Source: Rothia mucilaginosa ATCC 25296
Lineage (GTDB): Bacteria; Actinomycetota; Actinomycetes; Actinomycetales; Micrococcaceae
DNA length: 64,000 nucleotides
Assembly: GCF_000175615.1 (NCBI RefSeq)
Contig: NZ_ACVO01000010.1
Location: forward strand, 3,829-67,828
Direction of reading: 5' to 3'
Within the stretch, counting starts at the first letter, position 1; each line of letters begins with the position of its first letter. The notes under the pieces are model-generated. The model was given only the letters and a program-made list of their open reading frames with translations, was not told where the DNA came from and searched no databases. This document shows positions 34,137-44,400 of this stretch, one piece after another. The position numbers were made by a program, and so were the translations under genes.

Positions 34137-35963
34137 ATGACACACGTACTTCAGCCGCAGGCGACCTTTCCCCGTTCCGCTTCTTCCCGCGATGCCCGCT
34201 CGCACGCCACTTCCCATGCAGCGGCGCACATTAGTATCGCTCATCTGCACTTTGCGCATCCGAGCCAGCCTCCGCTTTTTGCGGATCTTTCGGCGGTATT
34301 TTCTGCGCCACTCACCGGACTCATTGGTGACAATGGTTGCGGAAAAACAACCCTTATGCGGTTGATTTTGGGCGATTTGGCCCCGAGTTCCGGTTCTTTG
34401 GCGGCGCCGGAACACATGGCGTATCTACCTCAGGATATGGGTCTGAATCGGAATCAAACCCTCGCCGAGCTCTGCGGAATCACCGAGATTCTGTGGGCAC
34501 TGCAGGCGGTGGAATCCGGCGAATACTCCCCCGAACTCTACGAGACCATCGGGGATAACTGGGACGTTGAGGAGCGCACCCTCGCGGCTCTTGCGACCTA
34601 CGGATTCACCCCGGCGACCGTGGTTAATAGTGACAACTCGGAGGCGGTTCGGGCGCTCTTTGCCCGTAGCATGCGCAGCTTCTCCGGTGGTGAGGCGGTC
34701 ATTGCCGCGCTTGCCTCGCTGATGATTTCTGACCCCGAGTTCATTCTGCTCGATGAGCCGACGAACAACCTGGACTCCTCGGCGAAGGCTCAGCTCTTCA
34801 CCGCACTGGAGGCGCTGCCCTGCCCGGCGCTCATCATTAGCCACGACCGTGACCTACTGGAGCGCATGCACATGATTGCGGAGCTTCACGCCGACCGCCA
34901 GGGGCTGGCGCATCTGCGCCTCTTCGAGGGTAACTACAGCACATACCGGCAGGCGCTGGAGACCGAACAGCAGGCGGCTCAGCATCGCGTGACCGAGGCG
35001 AAGAACCGGGTGCGTTCGGCGCATCGCGAGTGGGTGCAGGCGCAGGAGATTATCTCGAAGAACATGGCGCAGGTGTGGAAGGACGACCAGCCGGATACGA
35101 TTCTTGCCCTCGCCAAGGACGCCTCACGTCAGGCGGCGGCAAAGCTTCGAGTTCTGCGCGTCGGCAAGCAGGAGCAGGCTCAGGAGGAATACCAGAACGC
35201 CCAGGATGAGGTGCGCGTGCAGGAGAAAATCTATGCCGAGCTGAGCCAGCAGCCCCTACCCGCGGGGCGCAAGGTGCTGGAGCTGCACAGGGTTGATTCT
35301 CGTGGGACTAACCCTCAGCAGGTTTCACGTGAAACATTTACCGCTCAGCAACCCACTAAGGTTGATTCTCTGCATTTTTCACCCGTTGAGGCAGATGGCG
35401 AGAGCCGGCAGGGAACCCTTGCGGAGCACCCCGAACACCTGATTCTCAGCGGCCCCGAGCATCTGCGCATCACCGGCGCAAACGGTAGCGGCAAGACCAC
35501 CCTCCTTGAGGCAATTGCCCACGCACAAGACCCGGAGTACCGCTCCCCCGTGCAGCCCGCCTACCGCGTCGACTACTGCATCGAGGGGGCGTACATTCCT
35601 CAGCGCATCACCCTCGACCCGCAGCTCACCCTCCTACAGAGCGTGCAGCGGGCAAACCCCGGAGTGAGCGAGCAGCATCTGCGTGACCAGTTGGCGCGCC
35701 TGCTTTTCCGCCGAGAGAGCGTGCACCATAAGACCGGCGAGCTCTCCGGTGGTGAGCGTTTCCGTGCCGCGGTGGCGCAGGTGCTTCTGGCAGATCCGGT
35801 ACCACAGCTACTCATGCTGGATGAGCCGACGAATAACCTCGACATTTCTTCGGTGGATTGGTTGGTGCAGGCGCTCGAAGCCTATACCGGTGCGCTCATC
35901 GTGGTGAGCCATGATGAGGATTTCTGCCGCCGCATCCGCATTGACCGCACGATGGCGCTCTAA
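34137..35963 (+). CDS. ABC-F family ATPase 2 (putative ribosome-protection protein)
   Basis: About 608 residues with the same two-ABC layout as its upstream paralogue. Motifs are GDNGCGKTTL, FSGGEAVIAA and LLDEPTNNLDSS, then GANGSGKTTL, LSGGERFRAA and LMLDEPTNNLDIS. Start ATG 34137 follows aaggag. The N-terminal extension (rich in Ser, His, Arg) and the interdomain linker differ most from paralogue 1, while the ATPase cores are nearly identical. Linker differences are where ABC-F proteins vary in drug specificity, so the two may cover different antibiotics. It carries parS site 2 and converges on sodA. Confidence 0.88.
   Translation: MTHVLQPQATFPRSASSRDARSHATSHAAAHISIAHLHFAHPSQPPLFADLSAVFSAPLTGLIGDNGCGKTTLMRLILGDLAPSSGSLAAPEHMAYLPQDMGLNRNQTLAELCGITEILWALQAVESGEYSPELYETIGDNWDVEERTLAALATYGFTPATVVNSDNSEAVRALFARSMRSFSGGEAVIAALASLMISDPEFILLDEPTNNLDSSAKAQLFTALEALPCPALIISHDRDLLERMHMIAELHADRQGLAHLRLFEGNYSTYRQALETEQQAAQHRVTEAKNRVRSAHREWVQAQEIISKNMAQVWKDDQPDTILALAKDASRQAAAKLRVLRVGKQEQAQEEYQNAQDEVRVQEKIYAELSQQPLPAGRKVLELHRVDSRGTNPQQVSRETFTAQQPTKVDSLHFSPVEADGESRQGTLAEHPEHLILSGPEHLRITGANGSGKTTLLEAIAHAQDPEYRSPVQPAYRVDYCIEGAYIPQRITLDPQLTLLQSVQRANPGVSEQHLRDQLARLLFRRESVHHKTGELSGGERFRAAVAQVLLADPVPQLLMLDEPTNNLDISSVDWLVQALEAYTGALIVVSHDEDFCRRIRIDRTMAL
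35321..35336. promoter_or_regulatory. parS site 2 (ParB-binding), inside ABC-F gene 2
   Basis: GGTTTCACGTGAAACA matches the parS consensus at 15 of 16 positions with an intact 14-bp palindromic core. It encodes V-S-R-E-T at the position equivalent to site 1, about 2.28 kb away. Confidence 0.85.
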
Positions 35964-36022
35964 CTAGGGTTCCGTCTAAGGTTCCGAACCCAACCCCGCG
36001 GGTGCTACCCGGGGCTTAACGA

Positions 36023-36067
36023 ACGGGTGCCCGGCACCTCCGAATATTGGAGGCGCCGGGCACCCGT
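36023..36067. terminator. Bidirectional terminator between ABC-F gene 2 and sodA
   Basis: acgggtgcccggc pairs with gccgggcacccgt, with an inner cctcc/ggagg stem; tttc follows. Confidence 0.85.
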
Positions 36068-36115
36068 TTCAGTTATCTCACCGCGGCTACTTCACCGCGC
36101 TGACGAAAACTTAGA

Positions 36116-36739
36116 TTAGAGGACCAGGCCCTTGGTCTGGGACACTGCGCGCTCGAAGCGAGCCTGAACGTCAGCCCAGTTCACAATGTTCCAGAATGCC
36201 TTGACGTACTCGCCCTTGACGTTCTGGTAGTCCAGGTAGAATGCGTGCTCCCACATGTCCAGCTGCAGAACGGGGATCAGTGCAACGGAGATGTTGCCCT
36301 GCTGGTCGTAAAGCTGCTCGATGATGAGGCGCTTGCCAACGGTGTCCCATGCGAGGATTGCCCAGCCGGAGCCCTGAATGGTCAGTGCAACGTTGGTGAA
36401 GTGCTCACGGAACTTGTCGAAGGAGCCGAAGAACTCGTCGATTGCCGCTGCCAGCTCGCCGGTGGGCTTGTCGCCGCCCTCGGGGGACAGGTTGTTCCAG
36501 AAGATGGAGTGGTTGGTGTGGCCACCCAGGTTGAACGCCAGGTCCTTGGAGAGCTTGGAGACGTTGCCGTATGCACCGTTCTCGCGTGCCTCTTCAAGCT
36601 GCTCGAGAGCTGCGTTAGCGCCTGCAACGTATGCTGCGTGGTGCTTGTCGTGGTGCAGCTCCATGATCTTTGCGGAGATGTGGGGCTCGAGCGCCGCGTA
36701 GTCGTAGGGGAGTTCGGGGAGAGTGTACTTTTCAGCCAT
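36116..36739 (-). CDS. sodA: Superoxide dismutase (Mn/Fe type)
   Basis: A 207-residue cytosolic enzyme that converts superoxide to peroxide and oxygen. Metal ligands are His29 (MELHHDKHH), the His of HTNHSIFW, and Asp and His in [20 protein letters not shown] and the GSGWAIL stretch are typical of the family. ATG 36739 is chosen because aaagg precedes it and [14 protein letters not shown] is the usual N terminus; an earlier in-frame ATG is possible. Discrimination between Mn and Fe cannot be made safely here. Single gene. Confidence 0.95.
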   Translation of the reverse strand: MAEKYTLPELPYDYAALEPHISAKIMELHHDKHHAAYVAGANAALEQLEEARENGAYGNVSKLSKDLAFNLGGHTNHSIFWNNLSPEGGDKPTGELAAAIDEFFGSFDKFREHFTNVALTIQGSGWAILAWDTVGKRLIIEQLYDQQGNISVALIPVLQLDMWEHAFYLDYQNVKGEYVKAFWNIVNWADVQARFERAVSQTKGLVL

Positions 36740-36885
36740 GATGATGCCTTTCATTAGAAAACTTGGCTTGTATTAAAGATTACCAGCGTAGCGTTTACTT
36801 TACTTTTCATGAGTTGGGGAGCGTCACATTTATGTAAGACCTCGCTCGAGCCTGTGGATTTTAGGCGGAGACTTTTCCCCACAGC

Positions 36886-37404
36886 TGTGGATAACCCTGT
36901 GTATCGACAGGATTTTCAGGGCCGGCACCCTATTCTGCCTTGAAATACCGGGGTATGCACTCATATGAATAACAGTGCTGTAAGTTCTCCACACTGTGGA
37001 TAACTGCTGTGGATAACATCCTATTTTGGGGATGCGAGGGGGATAAACTGCAGAATTTTCGCCCTCATTCGGGGTGTTTTTCCTTCTACTAGCCAAAATA
37101 TTGAGTGCCCACAGGGCCGCCGAGCGATCTTACGCGCCTCTTTACGCCGGAGGCGGTGGATTAAGTGCACAGGGTTATCCACAGCTGTGGAAATTTTCGG
37201 GTTCCGCAGTTTTAAAGGTGAAAAGGTCTTCTATTTAAGAACTTACCCTCGCTTTTAACAGCCTCGAAAGCCTGTAATTACAAGAATTTTTCGACTGGGC
37301 CCCTCTTTGCATCTTGCATTGCCACCATCGCCAGCTTCACCAAATCACATGCGTGTAAGTTCTCCACACTGTGGATAACCATTGTGGATAACCCCTATGG
37401 ATAA
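36886..37404. other. Cluster of DnaA boxes in a gene-free region
   Basis: Six perfect DnaA boxes (TTATCCACA or its complement TGTGGATAA) lie at 36886, 36995, 37008, 37175, 37370 and 37383. One-mismatch boxes lie at 36985, 37360 and 37396. A composite unit (ttctccaca, then two TGTGGATAA boxes) occurs twice, exactly 375 bases apart, sharing a 25-bp core. There are no coding genes here. It may titrate DnaA, reload it, or act as an auxiliary origin element; dnaA itself is not in the window. Confidence 0.8.
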
Positions 37405-37536
37405 CATTCCTGGCGCGATACGGCGCAGCAACACCACAGCTGCAAGGTGCACAGTGCAGATACGCAGACCCCCCAACTCATGCTCCTCCCCTAGTTCGCA
37501 GGGGCGCTCTTGCTAATCCCTATGAGGGCAAAGAAA

Positions 37537-37755
37537 AAGAGCACCCGACCATTGGATGCTCTTAGAGTGAGTTGATAGAGATTTCAGTTAAAAAGATACG
37601 GTACGGAATGCAGCCCAACCACGAACTGCACCCGCACCGCACATCCGTCGGTAGAAATACGAGTTACTCGTACACCGACGACAATCACCGATAAATAGAG
37701 AGTCGAACCTATCGAAGCGAGCTTCCGGTCTCGCCTCGGAGGCTTCCTTCGACCC
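37537..37755 (-). ncRNA. Candidate structured small RNA
   Basis: On the minus strand, TTGCAA, 16 bp and TACACT form a plausible promoter (near 37800-37770). A ~210-nt transcript would end at a good terminator: the arms aagagca/tgctctt (37537-37563), then ctttttcttt. Inside is a perfect hairpin, tacgag-taa-ctcgta, and other pairings such as gaagc/gcttc. A 100-codon frame (37588-37890) covers the region, but its composition is not protein-like. I recognise no known RNA family. Confidence 0.35.
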
Positions 37756-38131
37756 CGTTATGTAATTAGTGTACACGGTTTCATTACGGTTGCAAAGCCA
37801 AAACCGAGATTTTTTTAAAAATTTTGTTATCGTTTCGTTATTTTTCACCCTTGGCAAGCTCTTTACACTCCCTAGAATTTTCATCCACACCCCTAAAACC
37901 CTTGATATTCCGCGGAAGTTGACTCAATTCATGAGTATGCTTCTTGGTACGTTCTCATCTATACTTGTACCGGAAATCTTTTTAAATATGTCGTGCATCA
38001 CTTGTCTACCCTAGGTTTTTATAGTCACTGCGTGCAAAAAGATGACCCTAGCACCCTCCAAAAAATTAGCACCAAAGTGTCAACCATTACTTGACCGTAC
38101 CAATTTAGGGTTACCGGGCAAGACCTTTCGC

Positions 38132-38174
38132 TACAATGGGTGCCAGCACACCACACCTCCCCTTAATAAGGGAG
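38132..38174 (+). promoter_or_regulatory. marR promoter -10 and candidate operator
   Basis: TACAAT (38132-38137) is a good -10 box with a weak -35. Just downstream, ctcccctta and taagggag (38157-38174) form an imperfect dyad that a MarR dimer could use for autoregulation. This is inference from position. Confidence 0.45.
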
Positions 38175-38205
38175 CTCCATATCCGATAAAAGAGGAACCA
38201 ATCCC

Positions 38206-38757
38206 GTGTCCATACCAACCACGTCTGCGCAGCGGGCTGACAATACCGCACACAGCGAATCCATCCAGTGGCTCTCCCCGCAAGAGCGAGAAGGCTGGCT
38301 CTTTATCAGTTCCATCATCTTCAGCCTCACCCGCAAACTGGAAAACCAGTTGCAGAGCGAAGCTGGCATTAGCTTTGTCGAATACATGGTGCTCGCGATG
38401 CTCTCCGAGTCCAAGGATCATTCCCTCACCATGACCGAGCTGGCAGTTACTACCAACACCCTCCCGGCACGCCTCTCCCGCGTTGTGGCACGCCTGGAGA
38501 AGGACGGCTACGTCCGCCGCTCCCTCAGCGCAGAAGACCGCCGCGTCAGCATCTGCCACTTGCTCCCCGCAGGCGAGCAGAAGGTGCAGGAGGTCGCACC
38601 CGGCCACGTGAGCGAAGTACGCCGCCAGATTTTCGACCACCTGACCACCGAACAGGTTGAGCATCTCGCAGAAATTGGCGAGGCAGTCCTCGGCAACACC
38701 CCCTCAAACGTCATCTCGATTGATGCACTGCAGCGTGGGGACTACCCCACACAATAA
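38206..38757 (+). CDS. MarR-family transcriptional regulator
   Basis: A 183-residue dimeric winged-helix regulator. The core spans about residues 40-150, with the recognition region MTELAVTTNTLPARLSRVVARL and the wing DGYVRRSLSAEDRRVS. It starts at GTG 38206 behind agaggaacc. It stands alone in an otherwise gene-poor area, so its target is probably itself or a distant gene. MarR proteins respond to phenolic compounds, drugs or oxidants; no redox Cys is evident apart from one in the wing region. Confidence 0.9.
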   Translation: MSIPTTSAQRADNTAHSESIQWLSPQEREGWLFISSIIFSLTRKLENQLQSEAGISFVEYMVLAMLSESKDHSLTMTELAVTTNTLPARLSRVVARLEKDGYVRRSLSAEDRRVSICHLLPAGEQKVQEVAPGHVSEVRRQIFDHLTTEQVEHLAEIGEAVLGNTPSNVISIDALQRGDYPTQ

Positions 38758-38808
38758 CCTCCTCCGCCTTCGGGTAAGATTCGCCCCGGGCGAGAGTTGA
38801 GAGAATCA

Positions 38809-38851
38809 GAGATAAGGCACATTCCCCACTGGGAACGTGCCTTATCTCTTT
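38809..38851 (+). terminator. Terminator after marR
   Basis: gagataaggcac and gtgccttatctc match perfectly, with an inner cccc/gggg stem, followed by ttt. Confidence 0.85.
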
Positions 38852-39140
38852 AACAGATTTCTTAAATAGGCTCTTGTAGCCGCGAGCGCTGCGGTACGCA
38901 CGAACCTTAAAGCCGCCTAAAGTTGCCCCGAGCATCGATACATTCGAAGAATTTTAAAAAATTTTTGCGGCATCACGTACCGCTATGAAATGTCGGATGA
39001 CCGGCTGTCGGGCGCAGGGGCATCATGCGTATACGCGGGATGTTGGGGTATCTAATACCGCTTTAAACCGCGAAATCTCAAGGAAAACCACCCAATACCA
39101 CATAACCCAAAGAAAGCATTCAGGGCATCCGCACTAAGGG

Positions 39141-39169
39141 TTGTGGTGACAATATGTCAGGGGTACCTT
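39141..39169 (+). promoter_or_regulatory. Ferritin promoter with palindrome
   Basis: TTGTGG (39141-39146), 17 bp and TACCTT (39164-39169). The spacer holds a TGACA-N3-TGTCA palindrome (39147-39159), well placed for repression. The rest of 38852-39294 shows no gene. No standard iron box is visible. Confidence 0.45.
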
Positions 39170-39294
39170 ATCTGATTCACCGATTAGCCTTTTCTCTCTG
39201 TACATGACGCACCCCACCCCTTACGATAAATATCAACAGGTTGCACCGCGCCATCCCGGCACCCAAAAGCAACCACCACATAAGGAGAAACCAT

Positions 39295-39819
39295 ATGTCT
39301 AAGTCTTTCTACGACCTTCTGAACGAGCAGATCGGCCACGAGTTCGCAGCATCTCACCAGTACCTGTCCATGGCTATCTGGCTCGACGGTGAGGACCTGC
39401 CCCAGCTGGCTAAGTTCTTCTACCAGCAGTCCCTCGAAGAGCGCGAGCACGCACTCATGATGGTTCAGTACAAGCTGGACCGCGGCCACAAGGTCGAGAT
39501 CCCCGCTGTTCCCGCTGTGAAGAACGACTTCGCGAACGTTCAGGAAATCGTTGACATGTCCCTGGCACAGGAGAAGGTTGTCACCGGTCAGATCGAGGCT
39601 CTGTTCTCCGCAGCACGCGCTGAGAACTACGCACTGGGCGAGCAGTTCATCCTCTGGTTCCTGAAGGAACAGGTTGAGGAAGTTGCAACCATGGAGACCC
39701 TGGTGACCATCGTGAAGCGCGCAAACGGCAACCTCTTCGACCTGGAGAACTACGTTGCACGCGAGCTGGCACACGACCACGGCCAGGAGTCCGGCGCACC
39801 CGCTATCGCAGGCGCATAA
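39295..39819 (+). CDS. Ferritin (iron-storage protein)
   Basis: A 174-residue four-helix ferritin of the non-heme Ftn type; 24 subunits form a shell that oxidises and stores iron. Ferroxidase residues are visible in EQIGHEF, LEEREHAL and AQEK, with EQFILWFLKEQVEE in the later helix. It starts at ATG 39295 behind aaggag. It is a single gene with its own promoter and terminator. With sodA nearby, this stretch handles iron and oxygen stress. Confidence 0.95.
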   Translation: MSKSFYDLLNEQIGHEFAASHQYLSMAIWLDGEDLPQLAKFFYQQSLEEREHALMMVQYKLDRGHKVEIPAVPAVKNDFANVQEIVDMSLAQEKVVTGQIEALFSAARAENYALGEQFILWFLKEQVEEVATMETLVTIVKRANGNLFDLENYVARELAHDHGQESGAPAIAGA

Positions 39820-39877
39820 TCTCGCATTCGCACGACTAGAGCGCTAGTCGAACACGCAGAATAGCTGCAGAAATACT

Positions 39878-39922
39878 AAACGTTCCGCTCTCACCGCACC
39901 ACGCGGCGAGGGCGGAACGTTT
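39878..39922 (+). terminator. Terminator after ferritin
   Basis: aaacgttccgc and gcggaacgttt pair with further inner matches. Confidence 0.85.
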
Positions 39923-40063
39923 ATGCATATACGACAAAAAAGCACACCGCGGTGCATCGTCCAGGAGCTAAAAGCCGCCAGCGGGTACTCGAATACTCAT
40001 ACAGTGCAGAGTAAACTTAAAAGCCTTAGATGCCGCATAATATCGCGGCAGAAAGAGGAGAGA

Positions 40064-41416
40064 ATGACTCACACCAACCCAGATACCCTCAGCCGCGGCT
40101 CATATAGCAACTCACGCCGCGTAGCCGACATTCTGCGTGCAGAATCAGTCGGCGGTACCGTACTTCTGATTGCGACGGTGCTGGCAGTAGTACTCGCCAA
40201 CACCCCCGCATCCAGCTTCTACTTCGGTCTGCGAGACACCGTTGTTGGCCCGGTCATCCCCGGTTTCAACCACCTGCAGATGAGCATCGGTACCTGGGCG
40301 GCAGACGGCCTGCTCGTCGTTTTCTTCTTCCTCACAGGTCTGGAGTTGAAGAAGGAATTTGTGATTGGTGACCTCAAGTCGCCTTCCACCGCGATTGTGC
40401 CGATTGCGGCTGCCTTCGGTGGCGTGGCAGTGCCCGCGATTATCTACACGGCGCTGAACTTCACCAGCCCCACCGCTCTGCACGGCTGGGCGATCCCCAC
40501 CGCAACCGATATCGCGTTCGCGGTGTCTGTTCTCGCCGCCGTGGGTACTTTCCTCCCCTCGGCGATGCGCGTCTTCCTGCTGACCCTGGCTGTGGTCGAC
40601 GACCTGATCGCAATCTGCATTATCGCAATCTTCTACACCAATAACTTCCACGGCGAGTACCTGCTCTTCGCACTGATTCCGCTCGCACTTTTCGCGTTCA
40701 TCGCCTACCGTGGCGAGACCATGCTGCATCTGAAGCCTCTCGCCGCATGGGTTCTGCTATTGCCCCTGGGCATCATCACCTGGGCACTCTTCCTCGAGTC
40801 CGGTATTCACGCCACCATTTCCGGCGTGGTTCTGGGCTTCCTGGTGCCCGTGAAGATGTCCGCACGCTCCGAAGCGGCACACGCAGAACACGGTCTGGCA
40901 GAGGTGCTGGAGCATCGCTTCCGTCCCCTCTCCACGGGCATCTGCGTGCCCGTCTTCGCGTTCTTCAGCGCGGGTGTGGCCGTTGGCGGCTTTGAAGGCC
41001 TCGGACGCGCCCTCACCGACTCGGTGGCGGTCGGCATCATGGTTGCGCTGGTCGCCGGTAAAACCATCGGTATTTTCGGCACCACCTGGCTCGTGACTCG
41101 CTTCAAGAACGCTAACCTCGACCCGGACGTCGCCTGGATTGACGTGGTCGGCCTGGCTGCAACCGGCGGTATCGGCTTCACCGTGTCCCTATTGGTGGCT
41201 GAGCTGTCCTTCCCGCACGGCTCCCCGCACACCGAGGATGCAAAGATTGCGATTCTCTTCGGTTCCGTGCTCGCCGCGATTGTTGGTGCCGTTATCCTTT
41301 CACGCCGTAACAAGCACTACCGTGCCCTGGCTGAGAAGGAAAGCGTAGATGCTGACGACAACGGCATCCCCGACGTCTTCGAGGGCACCTACCGTGACCC
41401 GAAGACCGAAGCCTAG
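40064..41416 (+). CDS. nhaA: Na+/H+ antiporter NhaA
   Basis: A 450-residue, 12-segment antiporter that exports sodium in exchange for protons. The transport Asp pair is in VVDDLIAI. GWAIPTATDIAFA and FFLTGLELKKEF are also typical. ATG 40064 follows agaggaga; the frame is open further upstream but without a ribosome site. The C-terminal tail (DADDNGIPDVFEGTY) resembles a calcium-binding loop and is longer than in E. coli. lysX follows after 52 bases. Confidence 0.94.
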   Translation: MTHTNPDTLSRGSYSNSRRVADILRAESVGGTVLLIATVLAVVLANTPASSFYFGLRDTVVGPVIPGFNHLQMSIGTWAADGLLVVFFFLTGLELKKEFVIGDLKSPSTAIVPIAAAFGGVAVPAIIYTALNFTSPTALHGWAIPTATDIAFAVSVLAAVGTFLPSAMRVFLLTLAVVDDLIAICIIAIFYTNNFHGEYLLFALIPLALFAFIAYRGETMLHLKPLAAWVLLLPLGIITWALFLESGIHATISGVVLGFLVPVKMSARSEAAHAEHGLAEVLEHRFRPLSTGICVPVFAFFSAGVAVGGFEGLGRALTDSVAVGIMVALVAGKTIGIFGTTWLVTRFKNANLDPDVAWIDVVGLAATGGIGFTVSLLVAELSFPHGSPHTEDAKIAILFGSVLAAIVGAVILSRRNKHYRALAEKESVDADDNGIPDVFEGTYRDPKTEA

Positions 41417-41468
41417 TAAGAACTCCTAAGGTCTAGCACCTTCCCTACACCCCAATCCCCCGCTGATA

Positions 41469-44400
41469 ATGATGTCTCACCGCACTACCTCACGTCGCCG
41501 TACAGCACGAGCAGGGCAGGCGCCCGCGCCTCCTTCAAGGTATGCAGAGATATCAGCACGCGTGGTGATTGGGGTGTATTCTTTTGCCGCGCTACTGACC
41601 ACGTTCGCGTGGATTCTTTCTCCTCTGCGGCACGGTCGCGGCTTCACTTGGTGGGAAGTCACCGCTGACCTGCTGAATATTCCCTCCACGCACACGCTAC
41701 CCAGCGCCATTACGATGATTGTGCTTGTGTCCGGGCTGATTGTGCGCAAGCGTGCCGCTCTCATTGCGGCCATCGTTTTTCAGGTGCTTGGTGTGCTGAT
41801 CGCCAGCCATAGCGCATTCACTCTGGTGTTCCCCGCGGGGATTATGCCGAAGGACCGTATTTTCTCCTCGACGGTCGATACGCTCTCCATCGTGTTTGCG
41901 TGCGCGCTGGTGCCTTTCCTTTTCTCAATTCGTTCAGCGTTCCCGGCGCGTATTGGTCGCCTCTCGTGGGTGGGTGCGGCGTCGACAGCCGTTGGCGGTA
42001 TCCTGCTGACTACTCTGGTGCTCTGGTACCTCTGCCACATTGGTGTGTGGGAGCCGTTGCGTTCGGTGACCCCGTGGGAGTTGCTGATGCACGGCATGGG
42101 TATTGAGCGTACCCATCCTGGTGTTTGGTCTGCGGATGTGGTGGGTTTCTTGGCGTCCTTCGGTTACGGTGCTTCACTGGTTGCGGCGCTGTACCTGTTA
42201 GCGCGCGGTTACCGTGCCCCGGATGCGTGGACCGGCGAGAAGGAGCTGAAGATTCGCGCTCTGCTGCAGCAGTACGGTGCCAATGATTCGCTCTCCTATT
42301 TTGCGACGCGCCGCGATAAGCAGGTCATTTTCTCTCCGGATCAGAGGGCGGCGATTACGTACCGTTCGGTGGGTTCGGTGTGTTTGGCGTCGAGCGACCC
42401 GGTGGGTGACCCTGATTCGTGGGATGCCGCCATTGAGCAGTGGATGCTGCAGGCGCGTAGCTATGGTTGGGTTCCTGCGGCGCTGAGCGTGAGTGAGGCG
42501 GGTGCGCGCGCCTATAACCGTGCGGGCCTGTCGATTATTCAGATGGGTGAGGAGGCGGTCCTTGAGGCGGACCGTTTCACGCTCAATGACACGTCGATGC
42601 TACCGGTGCGTCAGGCGGTTCAGCGTGTGCGTCGCGGCGGGTACACGGCGCAGATGCGTCGCTTTGCGGAGCTGGATGAGCAGCAGCGTCAGCAGGTTGC
42701 GGAGAATATTTCTGCGTGGCGTCATGGGCGTGTGGAGCGCGGCTTCTCGATGGCGCTGAATCGTGTGAATGATCCGGCGGATTCTTCGTCTGTTCTGGTG
42801 TCGGCTCATGATGAGGCTGGTCAGATGGTGGCTCTGCTGTCGTTCGTCCCGTGGGGTCCTACGGGGCTGTCTTTGGATGTTATGCGCCGCTCCCCTGAGG
42901 CACCTAATGGTGTGGTGGAGTTTATGGTGGCGTCGCTGATGGAGCAGGCGGCGTCTTTGGGTGTGCGTCGGGTGTCGCTGAATTTTGCGATGTTTGGCCA
43001 TATTTTTGAGGCTGCTGATCAGGTGGGTGCGTCGGCGTGGAACCGTTTTGCTTCCCGCTCTTTGGGTGTGCTGGATCGTTTTCTGCAGTTGCGCCGCCTG
43101 TATCGTTTCAATCTGAAGTTTGCCCCGCTGTGGGTTCCTCGTTTTTTGGCGACGGAGCCGACGTTGGCGATGGCGAATGTTGTGGTTGCGTCGGGTATGG
43201 CGGAGGGCTTTTTACCGAATTTGTCGGCGCGCCGTTTGCAGGATCAGGAGCAGGTTCTTTCTGCAGATGAGCTGGAGGCTCTTCGCCAGATGCAGCTCGC
43301 TACTGTGGAAGAGCTTCCTGAGGTGTCGCGTAGCGATCAGACTCAGCACCGTCTGCGTCATTTGGAGGCGCTGCGTGCGGCGGGCATGGAGCCGTATCCG
43401 CTGGGTGGTTCTTTGGGCAGTACCAGTGCTCCTGTGCTGGGTGTGAAGGATGCCCTGCGTATATTCTCTTCTGAAAATATTCCAGATTCAGAATTCATAG
43501 TTTCGGGGCGTATTCGCGCGCTTCGCAACCACGGTGGAGTCCTCTTTGCAACTCTGATTGAAGGGGATGAAACCCTGCAGGTCATCATGGAACGCGGCCT
43601 GGTGGGCGAGCTCCCGTTGAGCCTCGCCTCCCGCAATCTGGATACCGGTGACATCATCACCGTGCAGGGTACCTACGGGGTGAGCCGTAACGGTACCCAA
43701 TCGCTGATTGCCACCTCCTGGCACATGGCGTCGAAGAGCCTGCACCCCATCCCCTTCGACTCCTTTACTGATCCGGAGGCGCGTCTGCGTCGCCGTTCCA
43801 CGGACCTGTTGGTGCATCCGGATCAGATGCAGAATCTGCGTCTGCGTACCGCGGTCATTAAGGCGCTGCGTGCCCGACTGGATGCGGAGGGTTTTCTTGA
43901 GGTGGAGACCCCGATTCTGCATACGGTGCACGGTGGCGCGAGCGCGCGCCCGTTCCGCACGTATATCAATGCGTACGGCGAGGATTTGACGCTGCGTATT
44001 GCGCCGGAGCTGTATTTGAAGCGTCTGGTGGTGGGCGGTAGCGGTCCGGTGTATGAGCTGGGTCGTGATTTCCGCAATGAGGGCGCTGATGCAACCCATA
44101 ATCCGGAGTTTACGGTGCTTGAGGCGTATCGTCCGTATGCGGATTATGTGCAGATGCGCGAGTTGACGGAGCGTCTGATTAAGGATGCCGCTCAGGCGGT
44201 GTTTGGTTCGGTGTCGTTGCCGCTGGGTCGTAAGGCTTTGAGCGAGCGCACGGTATCTGATGTGTCGGGTCCGTGGCGTGTGGTGTCGGTGTGTGATGCC
44301 CTGTCGGAGGCGCTGGGTCGCCGCGTGGATGTGCAGACAGATTTTGAGGAGCTGCTGGCTTTGGCGCAGCAGCACGGTGTGCGTGTTCATGAGGGTATGG

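Noticed and set aside
36886..37404. Chromosomal replication origin
   Set aside because: The DnaA boxes would fit, but neither dnaA nor dnaN is adjacent, and the pknB block order places dnaA past the right edge. Kept only as a DnaA-box cluster.
37588..37890. 100-codon protein gene
   Set aside because: No ribosome site, odd composition and no membrane or fold pattern; a structured RNA explains the hairpins and terminator better.
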